DNA of 64,000 nt from Rhodosalinus sediminis (GTDB taxonomy: Bacteria > Pseudomonadota > Alphaproteobacteria > Rhodobacterales > Rhodobacteraceae). A model generated the notes under the pieces. That model saw only the letters and a program-made list of their open reading frames with translations, was not told the origin of the DNA and did not search any database. Within the stretch, counting starts at the first letter, position 1; the number at the start of each line of letters is the position of its first letter. The stretch covers positions 124,001 to 188,000 of the forward strand of contig NZ_QOHR01000001.1 of assembly GCF_003385555.1 (NCBI RefSeq), read 5' to 3'. Positions 18,288-28,009 of this stretch are shown here, piece by piece. A program made the translations under genes and the position numbers.

Positions 18288-21200
18288 TCACTCGAACTCG
18301 ACCAGCAGGTCCTTGGCGTCGATCTGCGCGCCGGCCTGCACGTGGACGGCCTTCACCACGCCGTCGCGCTCGGCATGCAGCCCCGTCTCCATCTTCATCG
18401 CCTCGATGGTGAGTAGCAGGTCGCCCTCCGCGACCTTCTGGCCGGGCTTGACCGCGACGCTCGCCACCACGCCGGGCATCGGCGCGCCGACATGGGCGGC
18501 GTTGCCGGTTTCCGCCTTGGGGCGCGCGGCGGCCTCGGCCTTCACCTTGCGGTCGGGGACGCGCACGATCCGCGGCTGGCCGTTGAGCTCGAAGAAGACG
18601 CGCACGTCGCCCTCCTCGTGCGTCTCGCCCACGGCGACGAGGCGGATCTCAAGCGTCTTGCCCGGGTCGATCTCGGCGGTGATCTCCTCGCCCGGTTCCA
18701 TGCCGTAGAAGAAGGTGCGCGTGGGCAGGGTGCGCACGGGGCCGTAGGTCTCGTGCCGGCGGGCGTAGTCGGTGAAGACCTTGGGATACATCAGGTACCC
18801 GTTCAGATCCTCGTCGTCGATCTCGCGCCCGCCGAGCGCCTCGGAGGCCTCGCGGCGCTTCGCCTCGAGGTCCTCGGGCGGCAGGTGCGCGCCGGGCCGC
18901 TCGGTGTTGGGCGCCTCGCCCTTCAGGATGCGGCGCACGATCGCGTCCGGAAAGCCGCCCGGCGGCTGGCCGAGGTTGCCGCGCATCATGTCGATCACCG
19001 AGTCGGGGAAGCTCACTTCCTTTTCCGGGTTCTCGACGTCGGCGCGGGTCAGGTTCTGGCTGACCATCATCAGCGCCATGTCGCCCACCACCTTCGACGA
19101 CGGCGTGACCTTCACGATGTCGCCGAACATGTCGTTCACCTCGGCGTAGGCGTGGGCGATCTCGTGCCAGCGTTCCTCGAGGCCGAGGGAGCGCGCCTGC
19201 GCCTTGAGGTTGGTGAACTGCCCGCCCGGCATCTCGTGCAGATAGACCTCGGAGGCGGGCGACTGCAGGCCGCTTTCGAAGGCGGCGTAATGGTGGCGCA
19301 CCGCCTCCCAGTAGTTGGAGATCTCGCGCACCGCGTCCGGGTCGAGCCCCGTGTCCCGCTCGGTGTGCGCGAGCGCCGCGACGATCGTGCCGAGCGTCGC
19401 CTGGCTCGTGTTGCCCGACAGCGCGTCCATCGCGCAGTCCACGGCGTCCACGCCCGTCTCGGCGGCGGCGAGGATCGTGCCGGCGGCGACGCCCGCGGTG
19501 TCGTGGGTGTGGAAGTGGATGGGCAGGCCCACTTCCTCCTTGAGCGCGGTGAAGAGGGCGCGCGCGGCGGCGGGCTTCAGGAGGCCCGCCATGTCCTTCA
19601 GCCCGAGGATATGCGCGCCCGCGTCGCGCAGCGCCTTGCCCATCTCGACGTAGTATTTCAGGTCATATTTCGCGCGGTCCGGGTCGAGGATGTCGCCCGT
19701 GTAGCAGATCGTGCCCTCGCAGACCTTGCCGTTCTCGATCACCGCGTCCATCGCGACGCGCATGTTCTCGACCCAGTTGAGGCTGTCGAACACGCGGAAG
19801 ACGTCGATGCCGGAGACGGCGGCCTGCCGCACGAACTCCTGCACGACGTTGTCGGGGTAGTTGGTGTAGCCCACCCCGTTCGCGCCTCTGAGCAGCATCT
19901 GCGTCATGATGTTGGGCATCGCCGCGCGCAGGTCGCGCAGGCGCTGCCACGGGCATTCCTGCAGGAAGCGATAGGCCACGTCGAAGGTCGCGCCGCCCCA
20001 GCATTCCACGCTGAAGAGCTGCGGCAGGTTGTGGGCGTAGGCCGGCGCCACGCGGATCATGTCGAGCGAGCGCATCCGCGTGGCCAGCAGCGACTGATGC
20101 CCGTCGCGCATCGTCGTGTCGGTGATCAGAAGCTGCGGCTGCGCGGCCAGCCAGTCGGCCACTGCCTGCGGGCCCTCTTTCTCCAGCAGCGTGCGGGTGC
20201 CCGGCGCGGGGTCCTCGGCGCGCAGGCGCGGCGGCTTCGGGTCCTTCAGGTCGGCGCGCGGGCGGGGGCGGTCCTTGGTCTCGGGGTGGCCGTTCACCGT
20301 CACGTCGGCGATGTAGGTCAGCACCTTGGTGCCCCGGTCCTTGCGCTCGGGGAAGTCGAAGAGCTCCTCTGTCTCGTCGATGAAGCGGGTGGAGTAGTCG
20401 TTCGACAGGAACTTGGGGTGCTTGAGCAGGTTCTCGACGAAGGCGATGTTGGTGGCCACGCCACGGATGCGGAATTCGCGCAGGGCGCGGTCCATCCGCG
20501 CGATCGCCTGTTCCGGCGCCGGCGCCCAGGCGGTGACCTTCACCAGGAGCGAATCGTAATACCGCGTGATGACGCCGCCCGCGTAGGCCGTGCCGCCGTC
20601 AAGGCGGATGCCCATGCCCGTGGCCGAGCGGTAGGCCGTGATGCGGCCATAGTCGGGGATGAAGTTGTTCTGCGGGTCCTCGGTGGTGATCCGGGTCTGC
20701 AGCGCGTGGCCGTTGAGCGCGATGTCGCCCTGGCTCGCCATGCCCGTCGCCTCGGACAGCGTCTTGCCCTCGGTCACGAGGATCTGCGCGCGCACGATGT
20801 CGATGCCGGTGACCTCCTCGGTCACGGTATGCTCGACCTGGATGCGCGGGTTGACCTCGATGAAGTAGAAACGCCCCGTCTCCATGTCCATCAGGAATTC
20901 GACGGTGCCGGCGCACTGATACCCCACATGCGCGGCGATCTTGCGGCCGAGTTCGCAGAGCTCGGCGCGCTGGGCGTCGTCGAGGTAGGGCGCCGGCGCG
21001 CGCTCCACGACCTTCTGGTTGCGCCGCTGCACCGAGCAGTCGCGCTCGTAGAGGTGATAGATTGCGCCGTGCCGGTCGCCGAGGACCTGCACCTCGACGT
21101 GGCGCGCGCGCGGGATCATCTTCTCGAGGTAGCCCGCGCCGTTGCCGAAGGCGGCCTCGGCCTCGCGCCGGCCCTCGCGGACCTTCTCCTCGAGTTCGTC

Positions 21201-21731
21201 CTCGGACTGGATCGGGCGCATGCCCCGGCCGCCGCCGCCCCAGCTCGCCTTGAGCATCAGCGGATAGCCGATTTCGGATGCCTCGCGGCGGATGGCGTCC
21301 ATGTCGTCGCCGAGCACCTCGGTCGCGGGGATCACCGGCACGCCCGCCTCGATCGCCACGGCCCGCGCGCTCGCCTTGTCGCCGAGCGCGCGCATCGTCT
21401 CGGCGCGCGGGCCGATGAAGGCGATGCCGGCGGCGTCGCAGGCCTCCACGAAATCCGGGTTCTCCGACAGGAGGCCGTAGCCCGGGTGGATCGCGTCGGC
21501 GCCGCAGGCCTTCGCCACGCGGATGATCTCGGGGATCGAGAGATAGGCCTGCACCGGCCCCAGCCCCTCGCCGATGCGATACGCCTCGTCCGCCTTGAAG
21601 CGGTGCAGCGAGAGCTTGTCCTCCTCGGCGTAGATGCCGACCGTGCGCTTGCCCATCTCGTTGGCGGCGCGCATCACGCGGATGGCGATCTCGCCCCGGT
21701 TGGCCACCAGGATCTTGCGGAATTCGGTCAT
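18288..21731 (-). CDS. pyc: Pyruvate carboxylase
   Basis: Carboxylates pyruvate to oxaloacetate with biotin, ATP and bicarbonate. 1147 residues, the standard single-chain form. Domains in order: biotin carboxylase (ILVANRGEIA at 7-16, ATP-grasp loop KASWGGGGRGM, then IEVNPRIQVEHT), carboxyltransferase (TTMRDGHQSLLATRMR, near 545), the allosteric linker, and the biotinyl domain with EAMKMET, biotin on about Lys1113. It supplies C4 acids, which fits an organism growing on lactate or other C3 acids. The 2-hydroxyacid oxidase gene lies 75 bases upstream on the same strand. Confidence 0.97.
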   Translation of the reverse strand: MTEFRKILVANRGEIAIRVMRAANEMGKRTVGIYAEEDKLSLHRFKADEAYRIGEGLGPVQAYLSIPEIIRVAKACGADAIHPGYGLLSENPDFVEACDAAGIAFIGPRAETMRALGDKASARAVAIEAGVPVIPATEVLGDDMDAIRREASEIGYPLMLKASWGGGGRGMRPIQSEDELEEKVREGRREAEAAFGNGAGYLEKMIPRARHVEVQVLGDRHGAIYHLYERDCSVQRRNQKVVERAPAPYLDDAQRAELCELGRKIAAHVGYQCAGTVEFLMDMETGRFYFIEVNPRIQVEHTVTEEVTGIDIVRAQILVTEGKTLSEATGMASQGDIALNGHALQTRITTEDPQNNFIPDYGRITAYRSATGMGIRLDGGTAYAGGVITRYYDSLLVKVTAWAPAPEQAIARMDRALREFRIRGVATNIAFVENLLKHPKFLSNDYSTRFIDETEELFDFPERKDRGTKVLTYIADVTVNGHPETKDRPRPRADLKDPKPPRLRAEDPAPGTRTLLEKEGPQAVADWLAAQPQLLITDTTMRDGHQSLLATRMRSLDMIRVAPAYAHNLPQLFSVECWGGATFDVAYRFLQECPWQRLRDLRAAMPNIMTQMLLRGANGVGYTNYPDNVVQEFVRQAAVSGIDVFRVFDSLNWVENMRVAMDAVIENGKVCEGTICYTGDILDPDRAKYDLKYYVEMGKALRDAGAHILGLKDMAGLLKPAAARALFTALKEEVGLPIHFHTHDTAGVAAGTILAAAETGVDAVDCAMDALSGNTSQATLGTIVAALAHTERDTGLDPDAVREISNYWEAVRHHYAAFESGLQSPASEVYLHEMPGGQFTNLKAQARSLGLEERWHEIAHAYAEVNDMFGDIVKVTPSSKVVGDMALMMVSQNLTRADVENPEKEVSFPDSVIDMMRGNLGQPPGGFPDAIVRRILKGEAPNTERPGAHLPPEDLEAKRREASEALGGREIDDEDLNGYLMYPKVFTDYARRHETYGPVRTLPTRTFFYGMEPGEEITAEIDPGKTLEIRLVAVGETHEEGDVRVFFELNGQPRIVRVPDRKVKAEAAARPKAETGNAAHVGAPMPGVVASVAVKPGQKVAEGDLLLTIEAMKMETGLHAERDGVVKAVHVQAGAQIDAKDLLVEFE

Positions 21732-21806
21732 CGGCGCTGTCCCTCCGTCGCGTCGCCCGTTGAGTATGCGGTTTCGCGCGGATCGTAAACGGCGCGAAAC
21801 GCCGCC

Positions 21807-22940
21807 TCAGACCCGCCGCACGACCACGTCCGACAGCCGCGCCGCCCCGAGCTGACCCATGTTCGCCGCGAGGTCCCGGCGCAGGATGTCGATCAGGTGC
21901 CCGGGCCCCTCGGCGCCGAGCGCGGCGACGGCGTAGTGCCACGCCCGCCCGAGCATCACGAAATCCGCGCCGAGCGCGAGCGCGCGCAGGATGTCGAGCC
22001 CGCCCTCGACGCCTCCGTCGAACACCAGCGGCAGGCGCGTCGCCGCGCGGATGGCGGGCAGCGCCTCGGCCGTGGCGGGCGCCGCGTCGAACTGGCGGCC
22101 TGCGTGGTTCGAGACCCAGACCGCGTCGACGCCCTCGGCCTCGCAGAGCGCGGCGTCCTCGGCCCGGAGCACGCCCTTCACGACGAGCGGCCCGTCCCAG
22201 TGCGCCCGGAGCCAGCGCAGGTAATCCAGATCGGGCGAGGTGCGCAGCATGTAGCCCACGTGCCCCGTCGAGGACATGCCGCGCCCCGAACTTTCCACGT
22301 AAGGGTCGAGCGTCCTGAGCCGCGGCAGCCCCGCCCGCGCCGTGGCGAGGCTCCAGCGCGGGCGCGCGGCCATCTGCGCCACCAGCCGCGGCGTGAGCTT
22401 CGGCGGGATCGTCAGGCCCGAGCGCGTCTGCCGCTCCCGACGGCTGGGCACCGGCACGTCCACGGTGAGCACGAGCACCGAGAAGCCCGCCTCGCGCGCG
22501 CGCGTCAGCATGTCGGCGCGGATCTCCGGGTCGCGCGGCGGGTAGAGCTGGAACCAGCCGTGCGGCGCGGCGATCGGCCCGATCTCCTCGGGCGGGCGCG
22601 TCGCCACCGTCGAGAGCCCGGCGGGCAGCCCCTCCGCCGCGGCGGCGCGGGCGATCATGCGCTCCGCGCCCGGCCAGATCAGTCCCGACATGCCGAGCGG
22701 CGCCGCGCCGAAGGGCAGGGGGTGGTGATGCCCGAAGAGTTCGGCCGAGAGGTCCGGCGTCACCTCGCCGTGCAGCACCGAAGGGTAGAAGCGCACCGCG
22801 TCCAGCGCCGCGCGGTTGCGGCGCGGCACGCTCTCGTCGCCCGTCGCGCTGTCGAGATACTCCCAGACGAAGCGCGGCACGCGGGACCGCGCGCGGGCGC
22901 GCAGATCGGAGATCGCGGGGAAGCGGGCGTCGAGATCCAT
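21807..22940 (-). CDS. FMN-dependent alpha-hydroxy-acid oxidising protein (LldD-like)
   Basis: 377 residues of the (S)-2-hydroxyacid oxidase / L-lactate dehydrogenase family, oxidising a hydroxy acid to the oxo acid. Seen are the N-terminal DLRARARSRVPRFVWEYLDS, GWFQLYPPRD, the substrate-binding LTVDVPVPSRRER, the catalytic pair in WVSNHAGRQFD (His and Arg) and FDGGVEGGLDILRALALGAD, which binds the FMN phosphate. Lactate or mandelate dehydrogenase or glycolate oxidase are all possible. It sits between an SLC13-type permease and pyruvate carboxylase on the same strand. That suggests uptake, oxidation and carboxylation of an organic acid, which is inference. Confidence 0.85.
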   Translation of the reverse strand: MDLDARFPAISDLRARARSRVPRFVWEYLDSATGDESVPRRNRAALDAVRFYPSVLHGEVTPDLSAELFGHHHPLPFGAAPLGMSGLIWPGAERMIARAAAAEGLPAGLSTVATRPPEEIGPIAAPHGWFQLYPPRDPEIRADMLTRAREAGFSVLVLTVDVPVPSRRERQTRSGLTIPPKLTPRLVAQMAARPRWSLATARAGLPRLRTLDPYVESSGRGMSSTGHVGYMLRTSPDLDYLRWLRAHWDGPLVVKGVLRAEDAALCEAEGVDAVWVSNHAGRQFDAAPATAEALPAIRAATRLPLVFDGGVEGGLDILRALALGADFVMLGRAWHYAVAALGAEGPGHLIDILRRDLAANMGQLGAARLSDVVVRRV

Positions 22941-22993
22941 GCGCGCCGTCTGCCCCGCCGGCGCGCGCATGTCCAGCGCCGCGGCGGCCGCCG

Positions 22994-24763
22994 TCAGAGC
23001 CAGACGAGCCAGATCATCGGCACCGCGACGACGACCACGATCGCCTCGAGCGGCAGGCCCATGCGCCAGTAATCGCCGAAGCGATAGCCGCCGGGGCCGA
23101 GGATCAGCGTGTTGTTCTTGTGCCCGATCGGCGTGAGGAAGGCGCAGGAGGCCCCGACCGCGACCGCCATCAGGAAGGCGTCGGGCGAGGCGCCGAGGCG
23201 CTGGGCCATCTCGATCGCCACCGGCGCCGCGACGACCGCCGTCGCGGTGTTGTTGAGGATGTCCGACAGCGTCATCGTCACCACGATCAGCGCGCCGAGC
23301 ACCGCCCAGACCGGCCAGCCCGCCGAGAGCGCCAGCAGCCCCTCGGCGACGAGCGAGGTGCCGCCCACCGCCTCCAGCGCGGAGCCGAGCGGGATCAGGC
23401 TGCCGAGGAGGACGATCACCGGCCATTCGACGTGATCGTAGACCTCCTTGAGCGGCAGCACGCCGGCGAGGACGTAGGCCACCGCCACCAGCCCGAGCGC
23501 CACCGGCAGGTCGACGAGCCCGAGGCTCGCCGCGAGGACGCCGGCGGCGAAGAGCGCGACCGCGGCCCATGTCCGGGACGTCTCGGTCACCGTCACGCCC
23601 CGGTCGGCGAGCGGCAGCACGCCGAGCCATTCCACCACGTCCGTCTCGCGCTCCTTCGGCGCGAGCAGCAGCAGGATGTCGCCCGGGCGCAGGTTCGTCT
23701 GGCGCATCCGCTCGGTGATCCGGCGCCCCTCGCGCGAGACGCCGAGCAGGAGCGTCTGCTGGCGCCAAGAGAGGCCCACCGCCTGCACGCTGCGCCCGGC
23801 GATGCGCGCGCCCTCGGGCACGACGGCCTCGACGAGGGTCAGCCCCTCGCCCTCGGCCTTCAGGCGCTCCTCGCGGCCGCGCTCGGCGAAGGCGAGCGAG
23901 AGGGTGGTGCGGAACTCCTCCAGCGCCTCGGGCGTCGCCTCGATCACCAGCGCGTCGCCGGCGGCGATCTCGGTGTCGGCGGAGGTGCCGTAGCGCCGCC
24001 GCCCCTCGCGGACGAGGCCGATGATCGCGACGTCGGCCTCTTCCGCCGCGTCGTAGAGATCGCGCACGCGCCGGCCGATGCAGTCGTTGTCGTCCGGCAC
24101 GGTGAGCTCGGCGAGATAGCGCTTGTCCGCCTGCCCGCCCGTGGCGCTCTCCTCGCGCACGGGGATGAGCCGCCAGCCGACGAGCGCGACGAAGGCCATG
24201 CCCGCCGCCGCCACGGCGAGGCCCACGGGCGCGAAGTCGAACATGGCGAAGGGGGCGCCGAGCTCGTCCTCGCGGATGGTGGCGACGATGATGTTGGGCG
24301 GCGTCCCGATCAGCGTGATCATGCCGCCGAGGATCGTGGCGAAGGCGAGGGGCATCAGCGTCGCCCCCGCCGCGCGCCCGGCCTTGCGCGCCACCGCGAT
24401 GTCCACCGGCATCAGGAGCGCGAGCGCCGCCACGTTGTTCATGAACCCCGAGAGCGCGGCGCCCAGCCCGCCGAGGAGCGTGATGTGCGTCTGTGGGCTC
24501 CGCGTCCGGTCCATCAGCCGGTGCGTCACGAAATGCACGACACCCGACCGCGAGAGCCCGCCCGAGACGATCAGCACCAGCGCCACGACGATCACCGCCG
24601 GATGCCCGAAGCCCGAGAACGCGTCGTCGGCGGGCACCACGCCCGCCACCACGCCGACGAGGAGCGCCGCGAAGGCCACGAGATCGTAGCGCCAGCGCCC
24701 CCATAGAAGCCCCGCGAAGACCGCGCCGAAGAGCGCGAAGAGTATGGCCTGATCCTGCGTCAC
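22994..24763 (-). CDS. SLC13-family permease with two TrkA-C (RCK_C) domains
   Basis: 589 residues. N- and C-terminal membrane halves carry the divalent anion/Na+ symporter marks [23 protein letters not shown] and, in the second half, [15 protein letters not shown] and GHKNNTLI. Between them (about 205-380) are two RCK_C domains, one ending [16 protein letters not shown] and the other [12 protein letters not shown], thought to bind a regulatory ligand. Known members carry sulfate, dicarboxylates or other anions; the substrate here is not shown. It is 53 bases upstream of the hydroxyacid oxidase gene in the same direction. Confidence 0.88.
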   Translation of the reverse strand: MTQDQAILFALFGAVFAGLLWGRWRYDLVAFAALLVGVVAGVVPADDAFSGFGHPAVIVVALVLIVSGGLSRSGVVHFVTHRLMDRTRSPQTHITLLGGLGAALSGFMNNVAALALLMPVDIAVARKAGRAAGATLMPLAFATILGGMITLIGTPPNIIVATIREDELGAPFAMFDFAPVGLAVAAAGMAFVALVGWRLIPVREESATGGQADKRYLAELTVPDDNDCIGRRVRDLYDAAEEADVAIIGLVREGRRRYGTSADTEIAAGDALVIEATPEALEEFRTTLSLAFAERGREERLKAEGEGLTLVEAVVPEGARIAGRSVQAVGLSWRQQTLLLGVSREGRRITERMRQTNLRPGDILLLLAPKERETDVVEWLGVLPLADRGVTVTETSRTWAAVALFAAGVLAASLGLVDLPVALGLVAVAYVLAGVLPLKEVYDHVEWPVIVLLGSLIPLGSALEAVGGTSLVAEGLLALSAGWPVWAVLGALIVVTMTLSDILNNTATAVVAAPVAIEMAQRLGASPDAFLMAVAVGASCAFLTPIGHKNNTLILGPGGYRFGDYWRMGLPLEAIVVVVAVPMIWLVWL

Positions 24764-24878
24764 CCCCGCAGGGAAACCCGCGCCGCCCCTGCATGCAAGC
24801 GCCGTCGGGCGGGGATTGAACCGGCGGCCGGCTCTGGCCTATACCGCCGGGGTCGCATCACAGGGAGCGGAGACCACC

Positions 24879-25625
24879 ATGGCGGGCCATTCCAAATGGG
24901 CCAACATCCAGCACCGCAAGGGCCGTCAGGACGCGGCGCGGTCCAAGCTGTTCTCCAAGCTCTCCAAGGAGATCACCGTCGCCGCCAAGATGGGCGACCC
25001 GGACCCCGAGAAGAACCCGCGCCTGCGCCTCGCGATCAAGGACGCGAAGTCCAACTCGATGCCCAAGGACAACATCGAGCGCGCCATCAAGAAGGCCGCG
25101 GGCGGCGAGGGCGAGGCCTACGAGGAAATCCGCTACGAGGGCTACGGCCCGAACGGCGTGGCGGTGATCGTCGAGGCGATGACCGACAACCGCAACCGCA
25201 CCGCGTCCAACGTGCGGGCGACCTTCGGCAAGCACGGCGGCAACCTCGGCGAGACGGGCTCGGTCGGCTTCATGTTCGAGCGCAAGGGCGAGATCGTCTA
25301 TCCGGCGGACGCGGGCGACGCCGAGTCGATGCTCGAGGCCGCGATCGAGGCGGGCGCGGAGGATGTCGAAAGCTCCGAGGACGGGCACACCGTCTGGTGC
25401 GCCGACACGGACCTGAACGACGTGGCCGAGGCGCTCGAGGCGCAGCTCGGCGAGTCCGAGACCACGCGCCTCGTCTGGAAGCCGCTCAACACCACCGAGC
25501 TCGACCTCGAGGGCATGCAGAAGCTCATGCGCCTGATCGACGCGCTCGAGGACGACGACGACGTGCAGCGCGTCACGACGAACTTCGAGGCCCCGGACGA
25601 GGTGATGGCGCAACTCGCCTCCTGA
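24879..25625 (+). CDS. YebC/PmpR family DNA-binding regulatory protein
   Basis: 248 residues, normal family length. The N-terminus [19 protein letters not shown] is diagnostic. Further conserved parts are [29 protein letters not shown] and the acidic C-terminal [14 protein letters not shown]. The family includes transcription regulators (PmpR) and the mitochondrial TACO1; recent work ties some members to ribosome pausing at proline runs. In many proteobacteria it lies beside ruvC; it does not here. The frame opens earlier, but the ATG at 24879 is fixed by the conserved start and the GGGAGCGGAG before it. Confidence 0.93.
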   Translation: MAGHSKWANIQHRKGRQDAARSKLFSKLSKEITVAAKMGDPDPEKNPRLRLAIKDAKSNSMPKDNIERAIKKAAGGEGEAYEEIRYEGYGPNGVAVIVEAMTDNRNRTASNVRATFGKHGGNLGETGSVGFMFERKGEIVYPADAGDAESMLEAAIEAGAEDVESSEDGHTVWCADTDLNDVAEALEAQLGESETTRLVWKPLNTTELDLEGMQKLMRLIDALEDDDDVQRVTTNFEAPDEVMAQLAS

Positions 25626-25972
25626 CCCGCGCGGGGCCGCGCCGGCGCGGGGTGTCGGTCGCTCGCTGACGGACCGCCGTGGCCGGAGTGGTGACGCCTT
25701 GCCCTTTCGGACGTCTGCGCGCCTGCGAACGGGCGCGGCGTTCGGCACTGACCGCTGCACCGCCCGGTCTGATCCCCTCACGCCGTCCCGCGCGCGCCGT
25801 GTCGCCCTGAACCGGCCCGCGAGCGATGGCGCGCGCGCCCCGTCACCGCGCGGCGTCGCGGACCTCGCCGGGCGCCCCGGCCTGCGCCGTCGCGACACGC
25901 GGTCCCCGGGCGCGCGGTGGTCCGGTCGCGCCCCCCTTGCCCTCGGTCGCGCTTTGGGGTCCTCTCGCGCGC
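25626..25972. other. Intergenic region between yebC-type gene and EamA gene
   Basis: 347 bases. The first 25 form a GC-rich partial hairpin (CCCGCGC … GCGCGGG) that could end the yebC transcript. The rest is GC-rich with no motif I can name. The frame of the following EamA gene is open from 25826, but those extra residues are Arg/Pro/Ala-rich and unlike the family, so I leave them untranslated. Confidence 0.35.
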
Positions 25973-26881
25973 ATGGCCGAGCCCCGTGCGGATACCCGGC
26001 CCCTCGCCGGGGCGCTCTGGATGCTCGCCGCGGGGCTCTGCTTCGTCGCGGTCACGGCGCTCGTGAAATACCTCGGCGACCGGGTGCCCGCGCCGCAGTC
26101 GGCCTTCCTGCGCTATCTTCTCGGCCTCGTCTTTCTGCTGCCGGCGCTGCGCCCGCTCCTGCGCGCGCGGCCGACGCGGCGCCAGCATGTCCTCTTCGGG
26201 GTGCGCGGGCTCTTTCACGCCATGGGCGTGATGCTCTGGTTCTATGCCATGACGCGCATCCCGCTCGCGGAGGTGACGGCGATGAACTACCTCTCGCCGG
26301 TCTACGTCACCGTCGGCGCCGCGCTCTTCCTGGGCGAGCGGCTGGCGCTGCGGCGCATCGGGGCGGTGGCGGTGGCGCTCGCCGGGGCGATGGTGATCCT
26401 GCGCCCGGGTTTCCGCGAACTCGATCCGGGGCACCTCGCGATGCTCGGGACGGCGGCGATCTTCGGCGCCTCCTACCTGCTCGGCAAGGTCGTCTCGGAC
26501 GAGACCGATCCGGCGCTCGTGGTGGCGATGCTCTCGGTCTGGGTGACGGTCGGCCTCGTGCCCTTCGCCGCCGCCGTCTGGATCGCGCCGACGCTGGCCG
26601 AGCTCGGGGTGCTTCTGGCCGTGGCCTTCTTCGCCACGGGCGGGCACTACGCGATGTCGCTCGCGTTCCGCGCGGCGCCGGTGACGGTGACGCAGCCGGT
26701 GACCTTCCTGCAGCTCGTCTGGGCGGTGATCCTCGGCGCGGCGGTCTTCGGCGAGGCGATCGATCCCTTCGTCGTCACCGGCGGGCTGATCATCATCGGC
26801 GCCGTCAGCTTCATCACCTGGCGCGAGGCGATGCTGAAGCGCCGCGCGATCACGCCGGCGGGGCCGGAGACCAAGGGCTGA
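25973..26881 (+). CDS. EamA/DMT-family membrane transporter
   Basis: 302 residues from the ATG at 25973, with ten membrane helices in two EamA halves. Conserved patches are YAMTRIPLAEVTAMNYLSP and, in the second half, AFRAAPVTVTQPVTFLQLVW. This second patch is typical of the RhaT/SAM-exporter-like branch; no substrate can be assigned. Charged loops after helices 1, 3 and 5 give a normal N-in topology. It is not a close copy of the EamA protein at 16182-17108. Confidence 0.82.
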   Translation: MAEPRADTRPLAGALWMLAAGLCFVAVTALVKYLGDRVPAPQSAFLRYLLGLVFLLPALRPLLRARPTRRQHVLFGVRGLFHAMGVMLWFYAMTRIPLAEVTAMNYLSPVYVTVGAALFLGERLALRRIGAVAVALAGAMVILRPGFRELDPGHLAMLGTAAIFGASYLLGKVVSDETDPALVVAMLSVWVTVGLVPFAAAVWIAPTLAELGVLLAVAFFATGGHYAMSLAFRAAPVTVTQPVTFLQLVWAVILGAAVFGEAIDPFVVTGGLIIIGAVSFITWREAMLKRRAITPAGPETKG

Positions 26882-26913
26882 GCGCGGCCTGCGCGCCACG
26901 GTCCGCGCGATCG

Positions 26914-26928
26914 TTAACCATTTATTAA
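26914..26928. promoter_or_regulatory. CtrA-type binding site (TTAA-N7-TTAA)
   Basis: TTAACCATTTATTAA has exactly the full CtrA consensus spacing, and TTAACCAT is the common left half. It lies in an AT-rich island, 44 bases before the secreted nuclease gene. CtrA is the cell-cycle and motility regulator of alphaproteobacteria. Confidence 0.6.
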
Positions 26929-26971
26929 CTTTTGGCTTGAGCGACGCCGCGCGTGCTGGCGGAGTGGGGCC

Positions 26972-27613
26972 ATGCGCGCGCTGCTCACGCTCTGCCTTCT
27001 GCTCATGGTCACGCCGCTCGCCGCCGCGCCGGTGGGGCCGGCGCGGGTGATCGACGGCGACACGCTCGAGATCGGCGAGACCCGCGTGCGCCTGCACGGC
27101 ATCGACGCGCCCGAGATCGGCCAGCCCTGCCGCGACGGGGGCGAGGTCCGCGACTGCGGGCGCTGGGCGGCCGAGGCGCTGCGCGCCCGGGTCGAGGGCC
27201 GCGTCCTGCGCTGCGAGGCGCGCGACCGCGATCGCTACGGCCGGGTCGTCGCGCGCTGCGAGGCGGGGGGCGAGGACGTGGCCGCGGCGCTCGTGCGCGC
27301 GGGGCTGGCCTTCGCCTACCGGCGCTACTCGACCGACTACGTGGACGCCGAGGCGCGCGCCCGCGCCGCCGGGCGCGGCCTGCATCGGGTGCGCATCGCG
27401 CGCCCCGAGGATCACCGCCGCGCGGCCCGGACGCCCCAGCGCGCGCAGGGCTGCGCGATCAAGGGCAACGTCGCCCGCGACGGCGAGCGCATCTATCACC
27501 TGCCCGGGCAGCAGTTCTACGCCCGCACGCGCATCTCCGAGCGCCACGGCGAGCGCTGGTTCTGCTCGGAAGCCGAGGCCCGCGCCGCCGGCTGGCGCCG
27601 CGCGCGCCGCTGA
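26972..27613 (+). CDS. Secreted thermonuclease-like protein (SNase domain plus C-terminal sunset-type domain)
   Basis: 213 residues. The signal peptide MRALLTLCLLLMVTPLAAA should send it to the periplasm or outside. The SNase fold follows: VIDGDTLEI, VRLHGIDAPEIGQPC, DRDRYGRVVARC and LVRAGLAFAYRRYS, with the expected Arg and Asp/Glu active-site residues. A second Cys-bounded unit (CAIKGNVARDGERIYHLPG … WFCSEAEARAAGW, about 160-207) matches the small domain called sunset in NCBI names. Members cut DNA or RNA with calcium. A CtrA-type site upstream may tie expression to the cell cycle. Confidence 0.82.
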   Translation: MRALLTLCLLLMVTPLAAAPVGPARVIDGDTLEIGETRVRLHGIDAPEIGQPCRDGGEVRDCGRWAAEALRARVEGRVLRCEARDRDRYGRVVARCEAGGEDVAAALVRAGLAFAYRRYSTDYVDAEARARAAGRGLHRVRIARPEDHRRAARTPQRAQGCAIKGNVARDGERIYHLPGQQFYARTRISERHGERWFCSEAEARAAGWRRARR

Positions 27614-27684
27614 GGCGGTTGATCGGGATCAAGGCCCGGGGCAGGGCGCGGCCCTAGGGTCAGGCCGACACGAAAGGAGACCGC

Positions 27685-27921
27685 ATGTCCCATACCCCGC
27701 ACGAGCTCAACGACGAGTTTCCCGGCTACGCCGCGAAGATCAGCGAGCTCAAGCAGAGCGACGCGCATTTCGCCAAGCTCGCCGAGGACTACCACGAGCT
27801 GAACCGTCAGGTGCACACCGCCGAGACCAACGTCGCGCCGGTCGGGGACCTGACCGAGGTGGAACTCCGCAAGAAGCGCGCCGCGCTCAAGGACGAGATC
27901 GCCGCCTACCTGAAGGACTGA
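27685..27921 (+). CDS. YdcH family protein (DUF465)
   Basis: 78 residues, all helical, with the family pattern LKQSDAHFAKLAEDYHELNRQVHTAE followed by a conserved turn and LRKKRAALKDEIAAYLK. The function is unknown in any species. It probably forms a small coiled-coil dimer in the cytoplasm. AAAGGAG precedes the ATG by 6 bases. Confidence 0.85.
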   Translation: MSHTPHELNDEFPGYAAKISELKQSDAHFAKLAEDYHELNRQVHTAETNVAPVGDLTEVELRKKRAALKDEIAAYLKD

Positions 27922-27954
27922 TGAGTCCGCGCCGGGCGGCGCGCGCCGCTCGGT

Positions 27955-27983
27955 GCGCCCGTGCGGGCGCGTCTCGCGAGACG
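27955..27983. terminator. Two adjacent hairpins between converging ydcH-type and pccR genes
   Basis: GCGCCCG/CGGGCGC (27955-27970) is followed directly by the 14-base perfect palindrome CGTCTCGCGAGACG (27970-27983). The position between converging stops suggests a two-way terminator; no T run is present. Confidence 0.35.
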
Positions 27984-28009
27984 GCCCGCGAGGGCCGCCG
28001 AGCGCCCGC

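Noticed and set aside
18492-21788. 1098-codon + strand open frame opposite pyruvate carboxylase
   Set aside because: Shadow of pyc with no domain and skewed composition.
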